A stretch of DNA of 64,000 nucleotides. Source: Sphingosinicella soli. Its GTDB lineage: Bacteria; Pseudomonadota; Alphaproteobacteria; Sphingomonadales; Sphingomonadaceae. The stretch lies in assembly GCF_014199685.1 (NCBI RefSeq), contig NZ_JACHNZ010000009.1, forward strand, positions 1 through 64,000, in the 5' to 3' direction. The notes below the pieces were generated by a model. That model saw only the letters and a list, made by a program, of their open reading frames with translations. It did no database searches and was not told where the DNA came from. Both the position numbers and the translations under genes were made by a program. Of this stretch, positions 1-9,575 are shown piece by piece. How positions within the stretch are numbered: the stretch's first letter is position 1; each line of letters starts with the position of its first letter.

Positions 1-3000
1 TCAGTCGTTGTGGCGCTCCCATGGAGTATCTGTCCCATAGCGCATCCTTCCATTGCTGGCTGAATAATGCACCATCAAAGCCTGGGATCAAACAACTAGA
101 GACCGGCGACTATTTTGGCTCGACCGTTGCGCTGAGCGGCATAGGCGACAGAATGGCCGTAGGTGCGCTCAGCGACGATGGTGCGGACAACAGCACTTCG
201 ACCGTCGGCGCGGTCTATCTGTTTACGTTCGATAGCGAAGATTTCGAAGGCGGTACGCTCGCAGGCATCATCGGCAAGGGTTACAGCGGCGGCAACAGCC
301 GCGACATCACGGGGCTGGAGGCAGCCGACCTGTTCGGCCGCTCGCTGGCCCTTACAAACGACGGCAAATATCTCGTTGCGGGCGCACCGGGCGACGATGG
401 CGCGGGAAACGCTCTTGTCGGCGCAGGCGCACTTTATCTCTTCACCTTCGCCGACACCAGTTTCACGGGAGGCGAGCACAAGGGGACGATCGGCAGCGGA
501 TACACAGGAACATTCGACACTGCTCTTGCACTGGGCGCGAGTGATCAGTTCGGCTTTTCAGCTGCGCTCAGCGCAAACGGCTACCGCCTCGCGGCGGGGA
601 CAATCGGCGACGATAGTGCAGGCGACGGCATCAGAAACGCCGGCGCCGTCTATCTGTTCGCGACCGACCTCACCGCCGCCGGCGGACTGGCCTATGCCGA
701 CCATCCGGGCGCAACCATCAACGTGTCGGCGACCTCGCTTGCGGCACTGCTCGCGGCGGGGACGAACCTGACGCTCCAGGCCTCCAACGACATCACCGTT
801 GCCGCCGCGATCACGGTCGACAATGCATCGGGCGACGGCGGCGACCTGACGCTGCAGGCCGGGCGCAGCGTGCTCGTGAACGCGGACATCACCACCGACA
901 ACGGCGACCTCACGATCATCGCCAACGACACGCTCGCGAACGGCGTCGTCGATGCCTACCGCGATGCGGGCAGCGCCGTCGTTACGATGACGGGGGCAGC
1001 CATCGATGCGGGCGAGGGCAAGGTCACCGTCCATCTGCGCGACGATCCGGGCAAGACCAACAACGGCATCGGTCACATCACGCTTCGGGACATCACCGCC
1101 GGATCCGTGGAGGTCAGCCATGCCGGGGGCGGCGGAGATCTCAGGCTCTTCGGCGCGATCACCACCACCGGCGCGCAATCCTATGAAGCGCTGCGAAAGA
1201 TCGAGGTCGCTGCGCCCGGCCACCTCACCGTTACCGGAAAGGCGACGATGCACCTAAAGGCCGGGGAGCAGATCAGCATCCTCAACGGCATTCTGGAGAA
1301 CACCTATTCCGGCGACGACGAGGCGTTCGACGCCATCATCCTCGACGCGAACAGGGACGATACGCCCTTTGCGCAGCTGAACCCGTCAACCAGCAACTCG
1401 GCCCTTTATCTGGAGAACAATGCGGTCATTCGAACCGCGCTCGGCGGGCACGGCGACATCTCGCTGTGGGGCCGCGGCGGAGACGGTGCACTGAACGGCA
1501 TCGGCATCCAGATCACCAAGGCCGTCATTGAATCCCTTGGCGCAGGAACGGTCACGCTGACCGGCTTCGGCGGGGACGGCACCGAAGGCGGGATCAAGTA
1601 CGGCGTGCTCATCCAGGATGCCGCGACATCCACCGGATCACGCATCACCGGCAACCTCGGCGACATCAGCATCACCGGCACCGGCGGCGGCTTCACGGAA
1701 GCAGGCAGCAACAGCGGTGTTGCGCTCATCCAGGGCTCGGTCGTTGAATCGGTCGGCACCGGCGCCAACGCCGCGAAAATCACGATCACCGGCACCGGCG
1801 GCGGCACCGGCGCATCGCTCGGCAACAACGGCGTCTTTCTGGCCAATACAGGAACCGCCATCGAAAGCATCGATGGCGATATTCTTATCGAGGGCAACGG
1901 CGGCCAGCATGCCGAGGGCCACACCAACCCGGGAATACAGATCGGCGGCGGCGCACGGATCGAATCCACCGGCACCGGCGAGCATGCCGCGAGCATCGGG
2001 CTCGAAGGCACCGGCGGCGGGACGGGGGCCTCCGCCACCAACTACGGCGTCTTCATCACAGGTGCAGGCACGCAGGTTCTCAGCAACGCTGGCGACATCG
2101 CCATCACCGGATCGGGCGGAACCGACGCGGAAGGCATCAATAACCACGGCATCACGCTCACCGGGTCGGCAATCATCGAATCGAGCGGCGCCGGCGCAGA
2201 CACCGGCAACATCTCGCTTTGGGGGCTGGGCGGCGGAAAGTCCGACGCGGCATCCGACAGCAATTACGGGATCTATTTCGCGGGCGGCATCCCGGTTCTG
2301 GAAACCGTCGCGGGTGATATCTTCATCACCGGGGAAGGCGGCGCAACCGCCGGCACCGCCAATCATGGCTTTATTCTGCTGACCGCAGGCACGGAGATGG
2401 CAAGCGACAGCGGTGATGTGGTCGTTGACGCCAGGAGCGGAACCGGGATGGTGGGGTCCACCAACCGGGATTTCTTCAATCAGGGCGGCGACGCGGCGAT
2501 CAGCACAGGCGGGCGCTGGCTGATCTATCTGCCCACGCACACCAACAGTGTTTTCGGCGAACTCGACAGCGAGAGCCTGCCGACGTGGGGAGAGACTCTG
2601 TCGACCCTTGCGCCCGCGTCGGTGCCCGCCGGAAACCGGTATATCTTCGCCAACCAACCGACGCTTTCGGTTGCGTCCACATTCAGCGACAGCAAGACCT
2701 ATGGCAGCGCCTACACGTTCGGCGCGCTCACCCTCGGCACCGACTACACGGTTTCAGGCTTCGTCACTGCGCTCACCTACGGCAGCGTCTGGACGCAGGA
2801 AACCGACGCGAACATCGGCCTCGCCGGTGCGCTCACGCTCACATCCGCAGGCACGGCAGCGGGCGCGAACGTCGCCGGGTCGCCCTATGATATCGACGCC
2901 GCCATCGGCACGCTCAGCAACACGGCAGGCTATCAGTTCACAGCACCGACATCGACGGGCACACTGACCGTCGACGCCAAGGCCCTTACGCTCTCAGGCA

Positions 3001-5051
3001 TCAGCGCAGCGGGCCGCGCCTATGACGGCAGCACGAATGCCGCCCTCTCCGGCGGCACACTTGTCGGCATCGTCGGTAGCGACGACGTCGAATTCTCGGC
3101 GGGCACCGGCAGCTTCGGCAGCAAGAACGTCGGAACATGGACGATCACCGCCAGCGGCTACACGCTCAGCGGTAACGGCATCGGAAACTACACGCTCGTC
3201 CAGCCGACCGTCGCCGACGCGACGATCTCCGCCAAGGCGCTCACCCTCACCGGCGTCAGCGCGGCGGGCCGCGCCTATGACGGCAGCACCGATGCCGATC
3301 TCTCCGGCGGCAGCCTCGTCGGCATCGTCGGCAGCGAGGATGTTTCATTCAGCGCAGGCGCCGGCAGCTTCGGCAGCAAGAATGTCGGAACGTGGACGAT
3401 CACCGCCAGCGGCTACACGCTCAGCGGTGACGACATCGGAAACTACACGCTGACCCAACCGATTGTGACGGATGCCGCGATCACGGCGAAAACACTCACA
3501 CTCAGCGGTGTCCTGGCCTCCGGGAAGGACTATGACGGCAACACCAGCGCGGTATTGCACGGCGGCGCCCTGGTCGGTGTCGTCGGCAGCGATCATGTAG
3601 AGTTCACGGTCGGCACGGGCAGCTTTTCTAGCAGGAATGCCGGGACATGGGCCGTCAGCGCCTCAGGCTACGGGCTGACGGGCGGCGATGCCGGAAACTA
3701 TGTGATTACGCAGCCGACGGTGGCAAATGCAACGATCGCGCCGCGCGTCCTGAATGTGGGCGTCACCGCGCTGGACAAGATCTACGACGCCACGCGCGAT
3801 GCCACCCTCTCCTTCTCGGCCGATGACGTCGTGACCGGCGATGTCGTGGCGTTCAACTACGAGGCGAAGTTCGAGAACAGGAATGCCGGAACGAACAAGG
3901 CCGTCAGCCTCATCGGAGGCATAACGCTGACCGGAGCCGAGGCGGAAAACTATACGCTTGCGATCGAACCGGACGTCCTGTCCGGCCTCGCGGCGGACAT
4001 TTTCGCGCGAACGCTGACGGTGGACGCGGTTGAAACGCGCGACAAGACATATGACGGCAGCACGTCTGCGGACCTTTCGTTCGCGACTGCAGACATCTTG
4101 ACCGGCGACGTCGTCACATTCTCCTACGCGGCAGACTTCGACGACAAGAATGCCGGAACGGGCAAGGCGGTGTCTGCATCCGACATCTCGCTTTCCGGTA
4201 TGGACGGAGGAAATTACGTTCTTGTCGTCGATCCGGCACTGCTCAGCGGACTCAGCGGCAACATTTCAAAGAAGGGCCTCGTCGTCACCGACGTGTCCAC
4301 CATCGCGAAAACCTACGATGGCAGCCGCAACGCCGAACTCGATTTCGGTACGGACGATATCATCGCGGGCGATCGCATCGGCTTCGACTACGCGGCGCTG
4401 GCGGCCGATCGCAACGCCGGAACAGGCAAGGCCGTTACGGTCGGTGCCGTGTCCCTGTCCGGCGCGGACGCGGACAACTACGACCTCGTGCTGGACGACG
4501 GCCTGCTTGGCGACCTGACCGTCGATGTCGCCGCAAAGCAGCTGACCGTTGCGGTCGATGATCAGTCTCGCGCGCGTTTCCAGCCCGGCGCGGCATTCAC
4601 CTATCACCTCGTCGGTCTCGCCGAGGGCGACGACGCTTCGGTGGTAAGCGGTGTGACATTCCTTACGGATGCGACGGAAAGCTCGCTCGCCGGACATTAT
4701 ACGATCGAAGCGACCGGGGGATCGGCGGCAAATTACAGCCTCTCCTACACGCCGGGCACGCTGACCATCACCGGTCATCTGATCCCGCCGTACGATCTGG
4801 ATCGGATCCAGCATGTGCCCGGCAGCCTCAGCGGCAGCGACGGCTTCGGCGGGCTGGTGTCTATCGCGCCTCCGGCAACGCTGCACACACTCAGCGGCTA
4901 CGCAGAAAGCGGGGCATCCGATGACCGAGGCCCCTTCTGTTCCGATCCCGGAAGCCGCAGGCGCGGCGCGCGCCTGCTCCCGCATCTGCAGCTCAATATG
5001 AGCGGCGGATCGCTCTATTGCCTCGGCAGCCCCTCAAAGTTTGCGCAATAG
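1..5051 (+). CDS. Giant repetitive exoprotein (FHA-like, MBG/YDG repeats), 5'-partial
   Basis: The reading frame is open to the left edge of the window, so the first ATG (position 21) is probably internal and the N-terminus lies outside. From that ATG there are 1676 residues. Residues about 30-215 hold three integrin/FG-GAP-like blades with the pattern DxFGxSxAL then GAVYLF. Residues about 220-860 are Gly/Thr/Asn-rich beta-helix-like sequence typical of filamentous-haemagglutinin-type exoproteins (ITGTGGG and DITxTG patterns). Residues about 985-1510 are six tandem YDG/MBG-type units, each with YDG or YDA, a SKNVGT/NRNAGT motif and a GNYxL or DNYxL motif, followed by one MBG-like unit. No catalytic domain is visible. 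It is likely a secreted or surface adhesin of the two-partner or autotransporter type; the expected N-terminal secretion domain and partner are not in view. The last 60 residues look unlike the rest. Confidence 0.8.
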   Translation, partial: SRCGAPMEYLSHSASFHCWLNNAPSKPGIKQLETGDYFGSTVALSGIGDRMAVGALSDDGADNSTSTVGAVYLFTFDSEDFEGGTLAGIIGKGYSGGNSRDITGLEAADLFGRSLALTNDGKYLVAGAPGDDGAGNALVGAGALYLFTFADTSFTGGEHKGTIGSGYTGTFDTALALGASDQFGFSAALSANGYRLAAGTIGDDSAGDGIRNAGAVYLFATDLTAAGGLAYADHPGATINVSATSLAALLAAGTNLTLQASNDITVAAAITVDNASGDGGDLTLQAGRSVLVNADITTDNGDLTIIANDTLANGVVDAYRDAGSAVVTMTGAAIDAGEGKVTVHLRDDPGKTNNGIGHITLRDITAGSVEVSHAGGGGDLRLFGAITTTGAQSYEALRKIEVAAPGHLTVTGKATMHLKAGEQISILNGILENTYSGDDEAFDAIILDANRDDTPFAQLNPSTSNSALYLENNAVIRTALGGHGDISLWGRGGDGALNGIGIQITKAVIESLGAGTVTLTGFGGDGTEGGIKYGVLIQDAATSTGSRITGNLGDISITGTGGGFTEAGSNSGVALIQGSVVESVGTGANAAKITITGTGGGTGASLGNNGVFLANTGTAIESIDGDILIEGNGGQHAEGHTNPGIQIGGGARIESTGTGEHAASIGLEGTGGGTGASATNYGVFITGAGTQVLSNAGDIAITGSGGTDAEGINNHGITLTGSAIIESSGAGADTGNISLWGLGGGKSDAASDSNYGIYFAGGIPVLETVAGDIFITGEGGATAGTANHGFILLTAGTEMASDSGDVVVDARSGTGMVGSTNRDFFNQGGDAAISTGGRWLIYLPTHTNSVFGELDSESLPTWGETLSTLAPASVPAGNRYIFANQPTLSVASTFSDSKTYGSAYTFGALTLGTDYTVSGFVTALTYGSVWTQETDANIGLAGALTLTSAGTAAGANVAGSPYDIDAAIGTLSNTAGYQFTAPTSTGTLTVDAKALTLSGISAAGRAYDGSTNAALSGGTLVGIVGSDDVEFSAGTGSFGSKNVGTWTITASGYTLSGNGIGNYTLVQPTVADATISAKALTLTGVSAAGRAYDGSTDADLSGGSLVGIVGSEDVSFSAGAGSFGSKNVGTWTITASGYTLSGDDIGNYTLTQPIVTDAAITAKTLTLSGVLASGKDYDGNTSAVLHGGALVGVVGSDHVEFTVGTGSFSSRNAGTWAVSASGYGLTGGDAGNYVITQPTVANATIAPRVLNVGVTALDKIYDATRDATLSFSADDVVTGDVVAFNYEAKFENRNAGTNKAVSLIGGITLTGAEAENYTLAIEPDVLSGLAADIFARTLTVDAVETRDKTYDGSTSADLSFATADILTGDVVTFSYAADFDDKNAGTGKAVSASDISLSGMDGGNYVLVVDPALLSGLSGNISKKGLVVTDVSTIAKTYDGSRNAELDFGTDDIIAGDRIGFDYAALAADRNAGTGKAVTVGAVSLSGADADNYDLVLDDGLLGDLTVDVAAKQLTVAVDDQSRARFQPGAAFTYHLVGLAEGDDASVVSGVTFLTDATESSLAGHYTIEATGGSAANYSLSYTPGTLTITGHLIPPYDLDRIQHVPGSLSGSDGFGGLVSIAPPATLHTLSGYAESGASDDRGPFCSDPGSRRRGARLLPHLQLNMSGGSLYCLGSPSKFAQ
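2977..4540 (+). repeat. Six tandem YDG/MBG-type repeat units inside the exoprotein gene
   Basis: The conserved Tyr-Asp codons of successive units start at 3021, 3276, 3531, 3783, 4050 and 4314. The first three units have an exact period of 255 bp (85 codons), and units 1 and 2 are nearly identical over long stretches. Later units differ by 3 to 15 bp in period and are more diverged, so the near-identical pair suggests recent duplication. The whole array stays in frame. Confidence 0.85.
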
Positions 5052-5062
5052 CTGTCGTAAAT

Positions 5063-5079
5063 TGACAGTCTTAGTGTCA
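5063..5079. promoter_or_regulatory. Inverted repeat TGACA-N7-TGTCA upstream of the sulfatase operon
   Basis: A perfect 5-bp inverted repeat with a 7-bp spacer sits in the 92-bp gap between the exoprotein stop and the first sulfatase start. It could be an operator for the locus, for example for the TetR regulator encoded at 10435-11049. No clear -35/-10 pair was identified around it, so this is only a candidate. Confidence 0.25.
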
Positions 5080-5143
5080 TATTGTTGACGGCCGGGCGAA
5101 AGGGTGCTTCGGAACCAGGGGTTATCGAAACAGGAGGGGGTTG

Positions 5144-6916
5144 ATGCGGCTGAGCAGGCTGCGGCGTTGGCTTTGGGCGGGCCTTGCTGCAATCGCAGCG
5201 ACCTGCGCACCTGCTCGCGCCCAATCCGAAGCCGTTCGCCCCAATTTCGTGCTCATTCTCGTCGACGACGCGGCGCTGATGGATTTCGGCGCGTATGGGG
5301 GCGAAGCGCGCACGCCCAATATCGATCGTCTTGCCGGGGCCGGGACGCTTTTTACGCATTATCGCACCTCGCCGCTCTGCGCGCCCTCCCGCGCCATGCT
5401 GCTGACGGGGATCGACAATCACAGAAACGGCGTCGCCACCATCCCGGAGGTGCTGCCGCCGCAGCACGCGGGCAAGCCCGGCTACGCGCTGCGGCTTGCA
5501 CCCGATGCGATCACGGTCGCCGAGCAGCTGCGGCGCGCGGGTTACCGCACCTACATGACAGGCAAGTGGCATCTGGGCAGCGGCAAGGGCGATCTGCCGC
5601 CCTCGCATGGTTTCGAAAGATCCTTCGCGCTCGACGCCTCGGGCGCCGACAACTGGGAACAGAAGCCCTATATCCCGTATTACGACACGGCGCCCTGGTT
5701 CGAGGACGGCAAACCGGCCACGCTTCCCGCCGATTTCTACTCGTCCGAGTTCATCGTCGATCGCATGATCGCTTATCTGGACGCCGACCGAGAGGGCGAT
5801 CCGTTCTTCGCCTATGTTGCGTTTCAGGCGATCCATATTCCTGTTCAGGCCCCGCGCGCCTACACGGCGCACTACGAAAAGGTGTACGATCGCGGCTGGG
5901 ACAGCGTGCGCGAAACCCGGTGGAAGCGCGCGCAGGCGATGGGCCTGATCCCGCGCGGCGCACCGCTCGCGGCCAGGCCCCCCGGCCTGCGGCAATGGGA
6001 AACACTCGCCGAGCCCGAGCGGCGCCTGCTCGCGAAGAGCATGGCCGTGAGCGCGGGCATGATCGAAGCGATGGATCACCATGTCGGCCGCCTCATCGCC
6101 TATCTCGAAAAGAGCGGCCGCCTCGCGAACACCGTCTTCGTCGTCACCTCCGACAATGGGCCGGAGCCCAACGAGCCCGTCAGTCAGCGCGGCTTTCCGC
6201 TATGGATGCGGCTGAACGGCTACGATCAGGATCTGGACCGGCTCGGCGAGAAAGGTTCCTTCGTCTCGATCGGCCCGGAATGGGCGGTGGCTGCGGCAGC
6301 GCCGCACAGCCTGTTCAAGTTCTACGCCTCCGAAGGCGGATTGCGCGTGCCGTTCATCATGTCGGGCCCCGGCATTGCCGTGCAGCCGCGTGTGTCCGCA
6401 GCCGCGTTCGTCACCGATGTCGCGCCGACGCTGCTCGACATCGCCGGTGTCGGCGGCGGCGGCGGCATGGCGATGACCGGCCGCAGCCTGCGCCCCGTCC
6501 TCAGCGGGGCTGCCGATGCTATCTATCCGCCCGATACCCCGATCGGGATGGAGGTTGCGGGAAATGCCGCGCTCTATCGCGGCGATTACAAGCTCCTGCG
6601 CAATCTGCCTCCCCACGGCGACGGCACATGGAAGCTGTACGACCTCAGCCGCGACCCCGGCGAGACGCGCGATCTCAGCGCCGCCGATCCGGCACGGGTC
6701 CGGTCGATGCTCGCGGATTACCGCGCGTACGCGAAGACCATGGGCGTGCTCGATAGTCCCGAAGGCTACGATCCGTTCCGGCAGATCACGCTCAACACCC
6801 GCATCAAGATCCTGAAGCATCATGGCTGGGCACTCGGCGGCGCCCTGCTTTCGCTCGTGGCTATCCTCGCCGTTGCCGGGCGGCTTTACATCAAACGTAA
6901 ACGGAGACCCGCTTGA
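5144..6916 (+). CDS. Sulfatase (arylsulfatase family), C-terminally membrane-anchored
   Basis: Hydrolyses a sulfate ester; the substrate is unknown. The 590-residue protein begins with a signal peptide ending near APARAQ. It has the N-terminal metal-site Asp pair at 41-42 (LVDDA) and the formylglycine signature CAPSR at 79-83, where Cys79 would be converted to formylglycine. TGKWH at 139-143 and SDNG around 336-339 are the other expected sulfatase motifs. A hydrophobic segment followed by KRKRR ends the protein, so it is probably a periplasmic enzyme held in the inner membrane. I chose the ATG at 5144 because AGGAGG lies six bases upstream; a TTG directly before it is also in frame. It overlaps the next gene by 4 bp and starts an operon with a GST-like protein and a second sulfatase. 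Confidence 0.9.
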   Translation: MRLSRLRRWLWAGLAAIAATCAPARAQSEAVRPNFVLILVDDAALMDFGAYGGEARTPNIDRLAGAGTLFTHYRTSPLCAPSRAMLLTGIDNHRNGVATIPEVLPPQHAGKPGYALRLAPDAITVAEQLRRAGYRTYMTGKWHLGSGKGDLPPSHGFERSFALDASGADNWEQKPYIPYYDTAPWFEDGKPATLPADFYSSEFIVDRMIAYLDADREGDPFFAYVAFQAIHIPVQAPRAYTAHYEKVYDRGWDSVRETRWKRAQAMGLIPRGAPLAARPPGLRQWETLAEPERRLLAKSMAVSAGMIEAMDHHVGRLIAYLEKSGRLANTVFVVTSDNGPEPNEPVSQRGFPLWMRLNGYDQDLDRLGEKGSFVSIGPEWAVAAAAPHSLFKFYASEGGLRVPFIMSGPGIAVQPRVSAAAFVTDVAPTLLDIAGVGGGGGMAMTGRSLRPVLSGAADAIYPPDTPIGMEVAGNAALYRGDYKLLRNLPPHGDGTWKLYDLSRDPGETRDLSAADPARVRSMLADYRAYAKTMGVLDSPEGYDPFRQITLNTRIKILKHHGWALGGALLSLVAILAVAGRLYIKRKRRPA

Positions 6917-7935
6917 CCGAACCACTCAGACTGCTGGGGGCGCCGGGCTCGCCCTACACGCGCAAACTGATCGCGCTGCTCCGCTACAGGCGCATTCCCT
7001 ACGCGATCCTCTGGGGCAGCCACGTGCAGCCGCCCGCAGACCTTCCCGCGCCGAAGGTGAAATTGCTGCCGACGGCGTATTTCCCCCTGCCCGACGGCAC
7101 GCTCGATCCTGTCGTGGATTCCTCACCGATCATCCGGCGGCTCGAAGCGGAGCACAGCGGACGGGAGGCTGTTCCCGCAAATGCCGTGTTGGCGTTCCTC
7201 AATCATCTGATCGAGGATTATGCGGACGAGTGGCTGACCAAGGCCATGTTCCACTATCGCTGGGCCTTCGCGGAGGATGCTGCAAATGCCGCCCCGCTGC
7301 TCGTCTTCTGGATGGCGCCCACGATGCCGACGGAGGCTGCGGCGCAGGCGGCGGACATGTTCGCCGACCGCCAGATCAGACGCCTCTACGTCGTCGGCTC
7401 GAACGAGGCGACCGGGGAAACGATCGAACACAGCTATCGCCGTTTCCTTGGCATCCTGGATGCGCTGATTGCGGGGCGCGGTTATGTGCTCGGCGCGCGG
7501 CCGTCTTCAGCCGATTTCGCCATCCACGGCCAGCTCGCGCAGCTTGCCGTGATCGAGCCGACCTCCACCGCGATCGCGGCGCAGACAGCGCCGCGCGTGC
7601 GCGCATGGCTCGACCGCGTCGAAGATCTTTCGGGCGTCGAGCCGGGGCCGTCGGACTGGTTTTCGCGCGCTGAAATGTCCGCGCTGCGGCCCCTGCTCAG
7701 CGAGATCGGGCGCGTCTATGCCCCGTTTCTGATGGCCAACGAAAAGGCCGTGATGGCGGGCGCCGAGACCGTGCAGACCGAAATCGACGGGCGGCCCTGG
7801 GCGCAGCCGGTTTTCCCGTATCAGGCGAAGTGCCTGCAATGGATTCGCGAGGCCTTCGCGGCGCTCGTCCCGGATGACCAGACCTTCGTGCGAAGCCTTC
7901 TCGACGGCACGGGATGCGAGCGTCTGCTGCCGTGA
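6913..7935 (+). CDS. Glutathione S-transferase family protein
   Basis: A 340-residue protein with an N-terminal thioredoxin-like GST domain: GAPGSPYTRK at residues 9-18 holds the usual Ser/Tyr region, and VVDSSPIIRRLE near 62-73 is the gamma-glutamyl-binding SS motif. An all-alpha GST C-terminal domain follows, with SADFAIHGQL, and then about 100 more residues, making it longer than the usual 200-230. It starts at TTG, which overlaps the TGA of the upstream sulfatase, so translation is likely coupled. It lacks a signal peptide and should be cytoplasmic, while both flanking sulfatases are exported. The reaction is unknown; thioether or thiol-disulfide chemistry on the desulfated product is conceivable. 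Confidence 0.8.
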   Translation: MTEPLRLLGAPGSPYTRKLIALLRYRRIPYAILWGSHVQPPADLPAPKVKLLPTAYFPLPDGTLDPVVDSSPIIRRLEAEHSGREAVPANAVLAFLNHLIEDYADEWLTKAMFHYRWAFAEDAANAAPLLVFWMAPTMPTEAAAQAADMFADRQIRRLYVVGSNEATGETIEHSYRRFLGILDALIAGRGYVLGARPSSADFAIHGQLAQLAVIEPTSTAIAAQTAPRVRAWLDRVEDLSGVEPGPSDWFSRAEMSALRPLLSEIGRVYAPFLMANEKAVMAGAETVQTEIDGRPWAQPVFPYQAKCLQWIREAFAALVPDDQTFVRSLLDGTGCERLLP

Positions 7936-9575
7936 AACGGGGCGCGATCCTCGTCGGCGTCGCAGCCCTGGTCGTGCTCGGCACGCTCGGCTGGGTGAAC
8001 CGCAAGGACGTGATCCTCTGGGTCGTCACGACGCTCGCGAAAGATCGTGACATCGCGGCGTACTCGCCGATCACGTGGCAACAGGGTCCGGCCACCGCGC
8101 CGGAGGGAGACCGGCCGCCCAACATCATCTTCATCCTCGCGGACGACCTCGGCATCAACGACATCACCGCGTTCGGCGGCGGCGTCGCGGGCGGGCGGGT
8201 ACCGACACCCAGTATCGATCGACTCGCCGCCGAAGGCGCGCTGTTCACGCAGGCCTATGCCGGAACGGCCAGTTGCGCGCCCTCGCGCGCCATGATCCTC
8301 ACCGGCCGTTATCCCACACGGACCGGCTTTGAATTCACGCCCACGCCCGACGGTATGGGGCGGATGGTGTCGATGTTTTCCGAAGGCGCCTCGGGCCTGC
8401 CGCCGACCGAGTGGAACAGCGATGCGGCGGGCAAAGTCCCGAGCTTCGATGAACAGGGCCTGCCGGGTTCGGAAGTGACCATTGCCGAAGTCCTGAAGAC
8501 CGCAGGCTATCACACCGCCCATATCGGCAAATGGCATCTGGGCAGCGGGCCGGAATTCGGGGCGAACGCACAGGGCTTCGACGAGAGCCTGCTGATGGCG
8601 AGCGCGCTCTATTTGCCGGAGGATGACCCCGGCGTCGTCAATGCGAAGCTCGATTTCGATCCGATCGACCGCTTCCTGTGGGCGCGGATGCAGTATGCGG
8701 CGTCCTTCAACGAAGGGCCGAAGTTTGCGCCCGGCGGCTATCTCACGGATTACTGGACCGACGAAGCGGTGAAGGTGATCCGCGCCAACCGCAACCGGCC
8801 CTTCTTCCTTTATCTCGCGCACTGGGGCGTTCACACGCCGCTCCAGGCCACGCGCGCGGATTATGAAGCGGTGGGAGACATCAGGCCGCACCGGCTGCGC
8901 GTTTACGCCGCGATGGTCCGCGCGCTCGATCGCAGCGTCGGGCGCGTGCTCGCCGCGCTGAAGGACGAAGGCCTCGACGAGAACACGATCGTCGTGTTTT
9001 CAAGCGACAACGGCGGCGCCGGCTATGTCGGCCTGTCCGACATCAACGCGCCTTACCGGGGCTGGAAACTCACCATGTTCGAAGGCGGCCTGCGCGTGCC
9101 GCTGTTCATGCGCTGGCCTGCCGGGATCGCGGCGGGGACGCGCATCGAGCGACCGGCCGCGCATATCGACCTGATGCCGACATTCGCGGCGGCGGCGGGC
9201 GCGGCGCTTCCCGCCGGGGTCGCGATCGACGGCATCGACCTGCTCGCGGCCGAACCCCCGGCCCGCGCCCACGACGCGCTGTTCTGGCAGAGCGACCATT
9301 ACCGGGTCGTGCGGCAGGGCGACTGGAAACTGCAGGTGACGGAGCGGCCGAAGAAGACGTGGCTGTTCAACCTTGCGCTGGACCCGACCGAGAAGACCAA
9401 TCTTGCAGGCAAGGCGCCCGCGAAGGTCGCGGCGCTGACGGCGCTGCTCGACGCGCACCGCAAGGGCGGGCGGGGGCCGCTTTATCCGCATACGATCGAG
9501 GCGCCGGTGGCGATCGACAGGACACTTGCGCAGCGGGTTCGCCCGGGGGATGAATTTATCTACTGGTCCAACTGA
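7914..9575 (+). CDS. Sulfatase (arylsulfatase family), second copy, N-terminal signal anchor
   Basis: A sulfate-ester hydrolase of 553 residues. A hydrophobic N-terminal stretch (VGVAALVVLGTLGW) acts as signal peptide or anchor. Sulfatase signatures follow: metal-binding ADDLG, the formylglycine motif CAPSR, HIGKWHLGSG, and SSDNGGAG. The ATG at 7914 lies inside the GST gene; a GTG at 7932 that overlaps the GST stop is an equally good start and would give 547 residues. It is only loosely similar to the first sulfatase, with a different N-terminal anchor and no C-terminal membrane segment, so it is not a recent tandem duplicate. Its 3' end overlaps the convergent FGE gene by 16 bp. Confidence 0.9.
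   Translation: MRASAAVKRGAILVGVAALVVLGTLGWVNRKDVILWVVTTLAKDRDIAAYSPITWQQGPATAPEGDRPPNIIFILADDLGINDITAFGGGVAGGRVPTPSIDRLAAEGALFTQAYAGTASCAPSRAMILTGRYPTRTGFEFTPTPDGMGRMVSMFSEGASGLPPTEWNSDAAGKVPSFDEQGLPGSEVTIAEVLKTAGYHTAHIGKWHLGSGPEFGANAQGFDESLLMASALYLPEDDPGVVNAKLDFDPIDRFLWARMQYAASFNEGPKFAPGGYLTDYWTDEAVKVIRANRNRPFFLYLAHWGVHTPLQATRADYEAVGDIRPHRLRVYAAMVRALDRSVGRVLAALKDEGLDENTIVVFSSDNGGAGYVGLSDINAPYRGWKLTMFEGGLRVPLFMRWPAGIAAGTRIERPAAHIDLMPTFAAAAGAALPAGVAIDGIDLLAAEPPARAHDALFWQSDHYRVVRQGDWKLQVTERPKKTWLFNLALDPTEKTNLAGKAPAKVAALTALLDAHRKGGRGPLYPHTIEAPVAIDRTLAQRVRPGDEFIYWSN

Noticed and set aside
2977-4540. Regular direct repeats considered as a CRISPR or satellite array
   Set aside because: They are in-frame protein repeats of 255 bp with no short repeat-spacer pattern.
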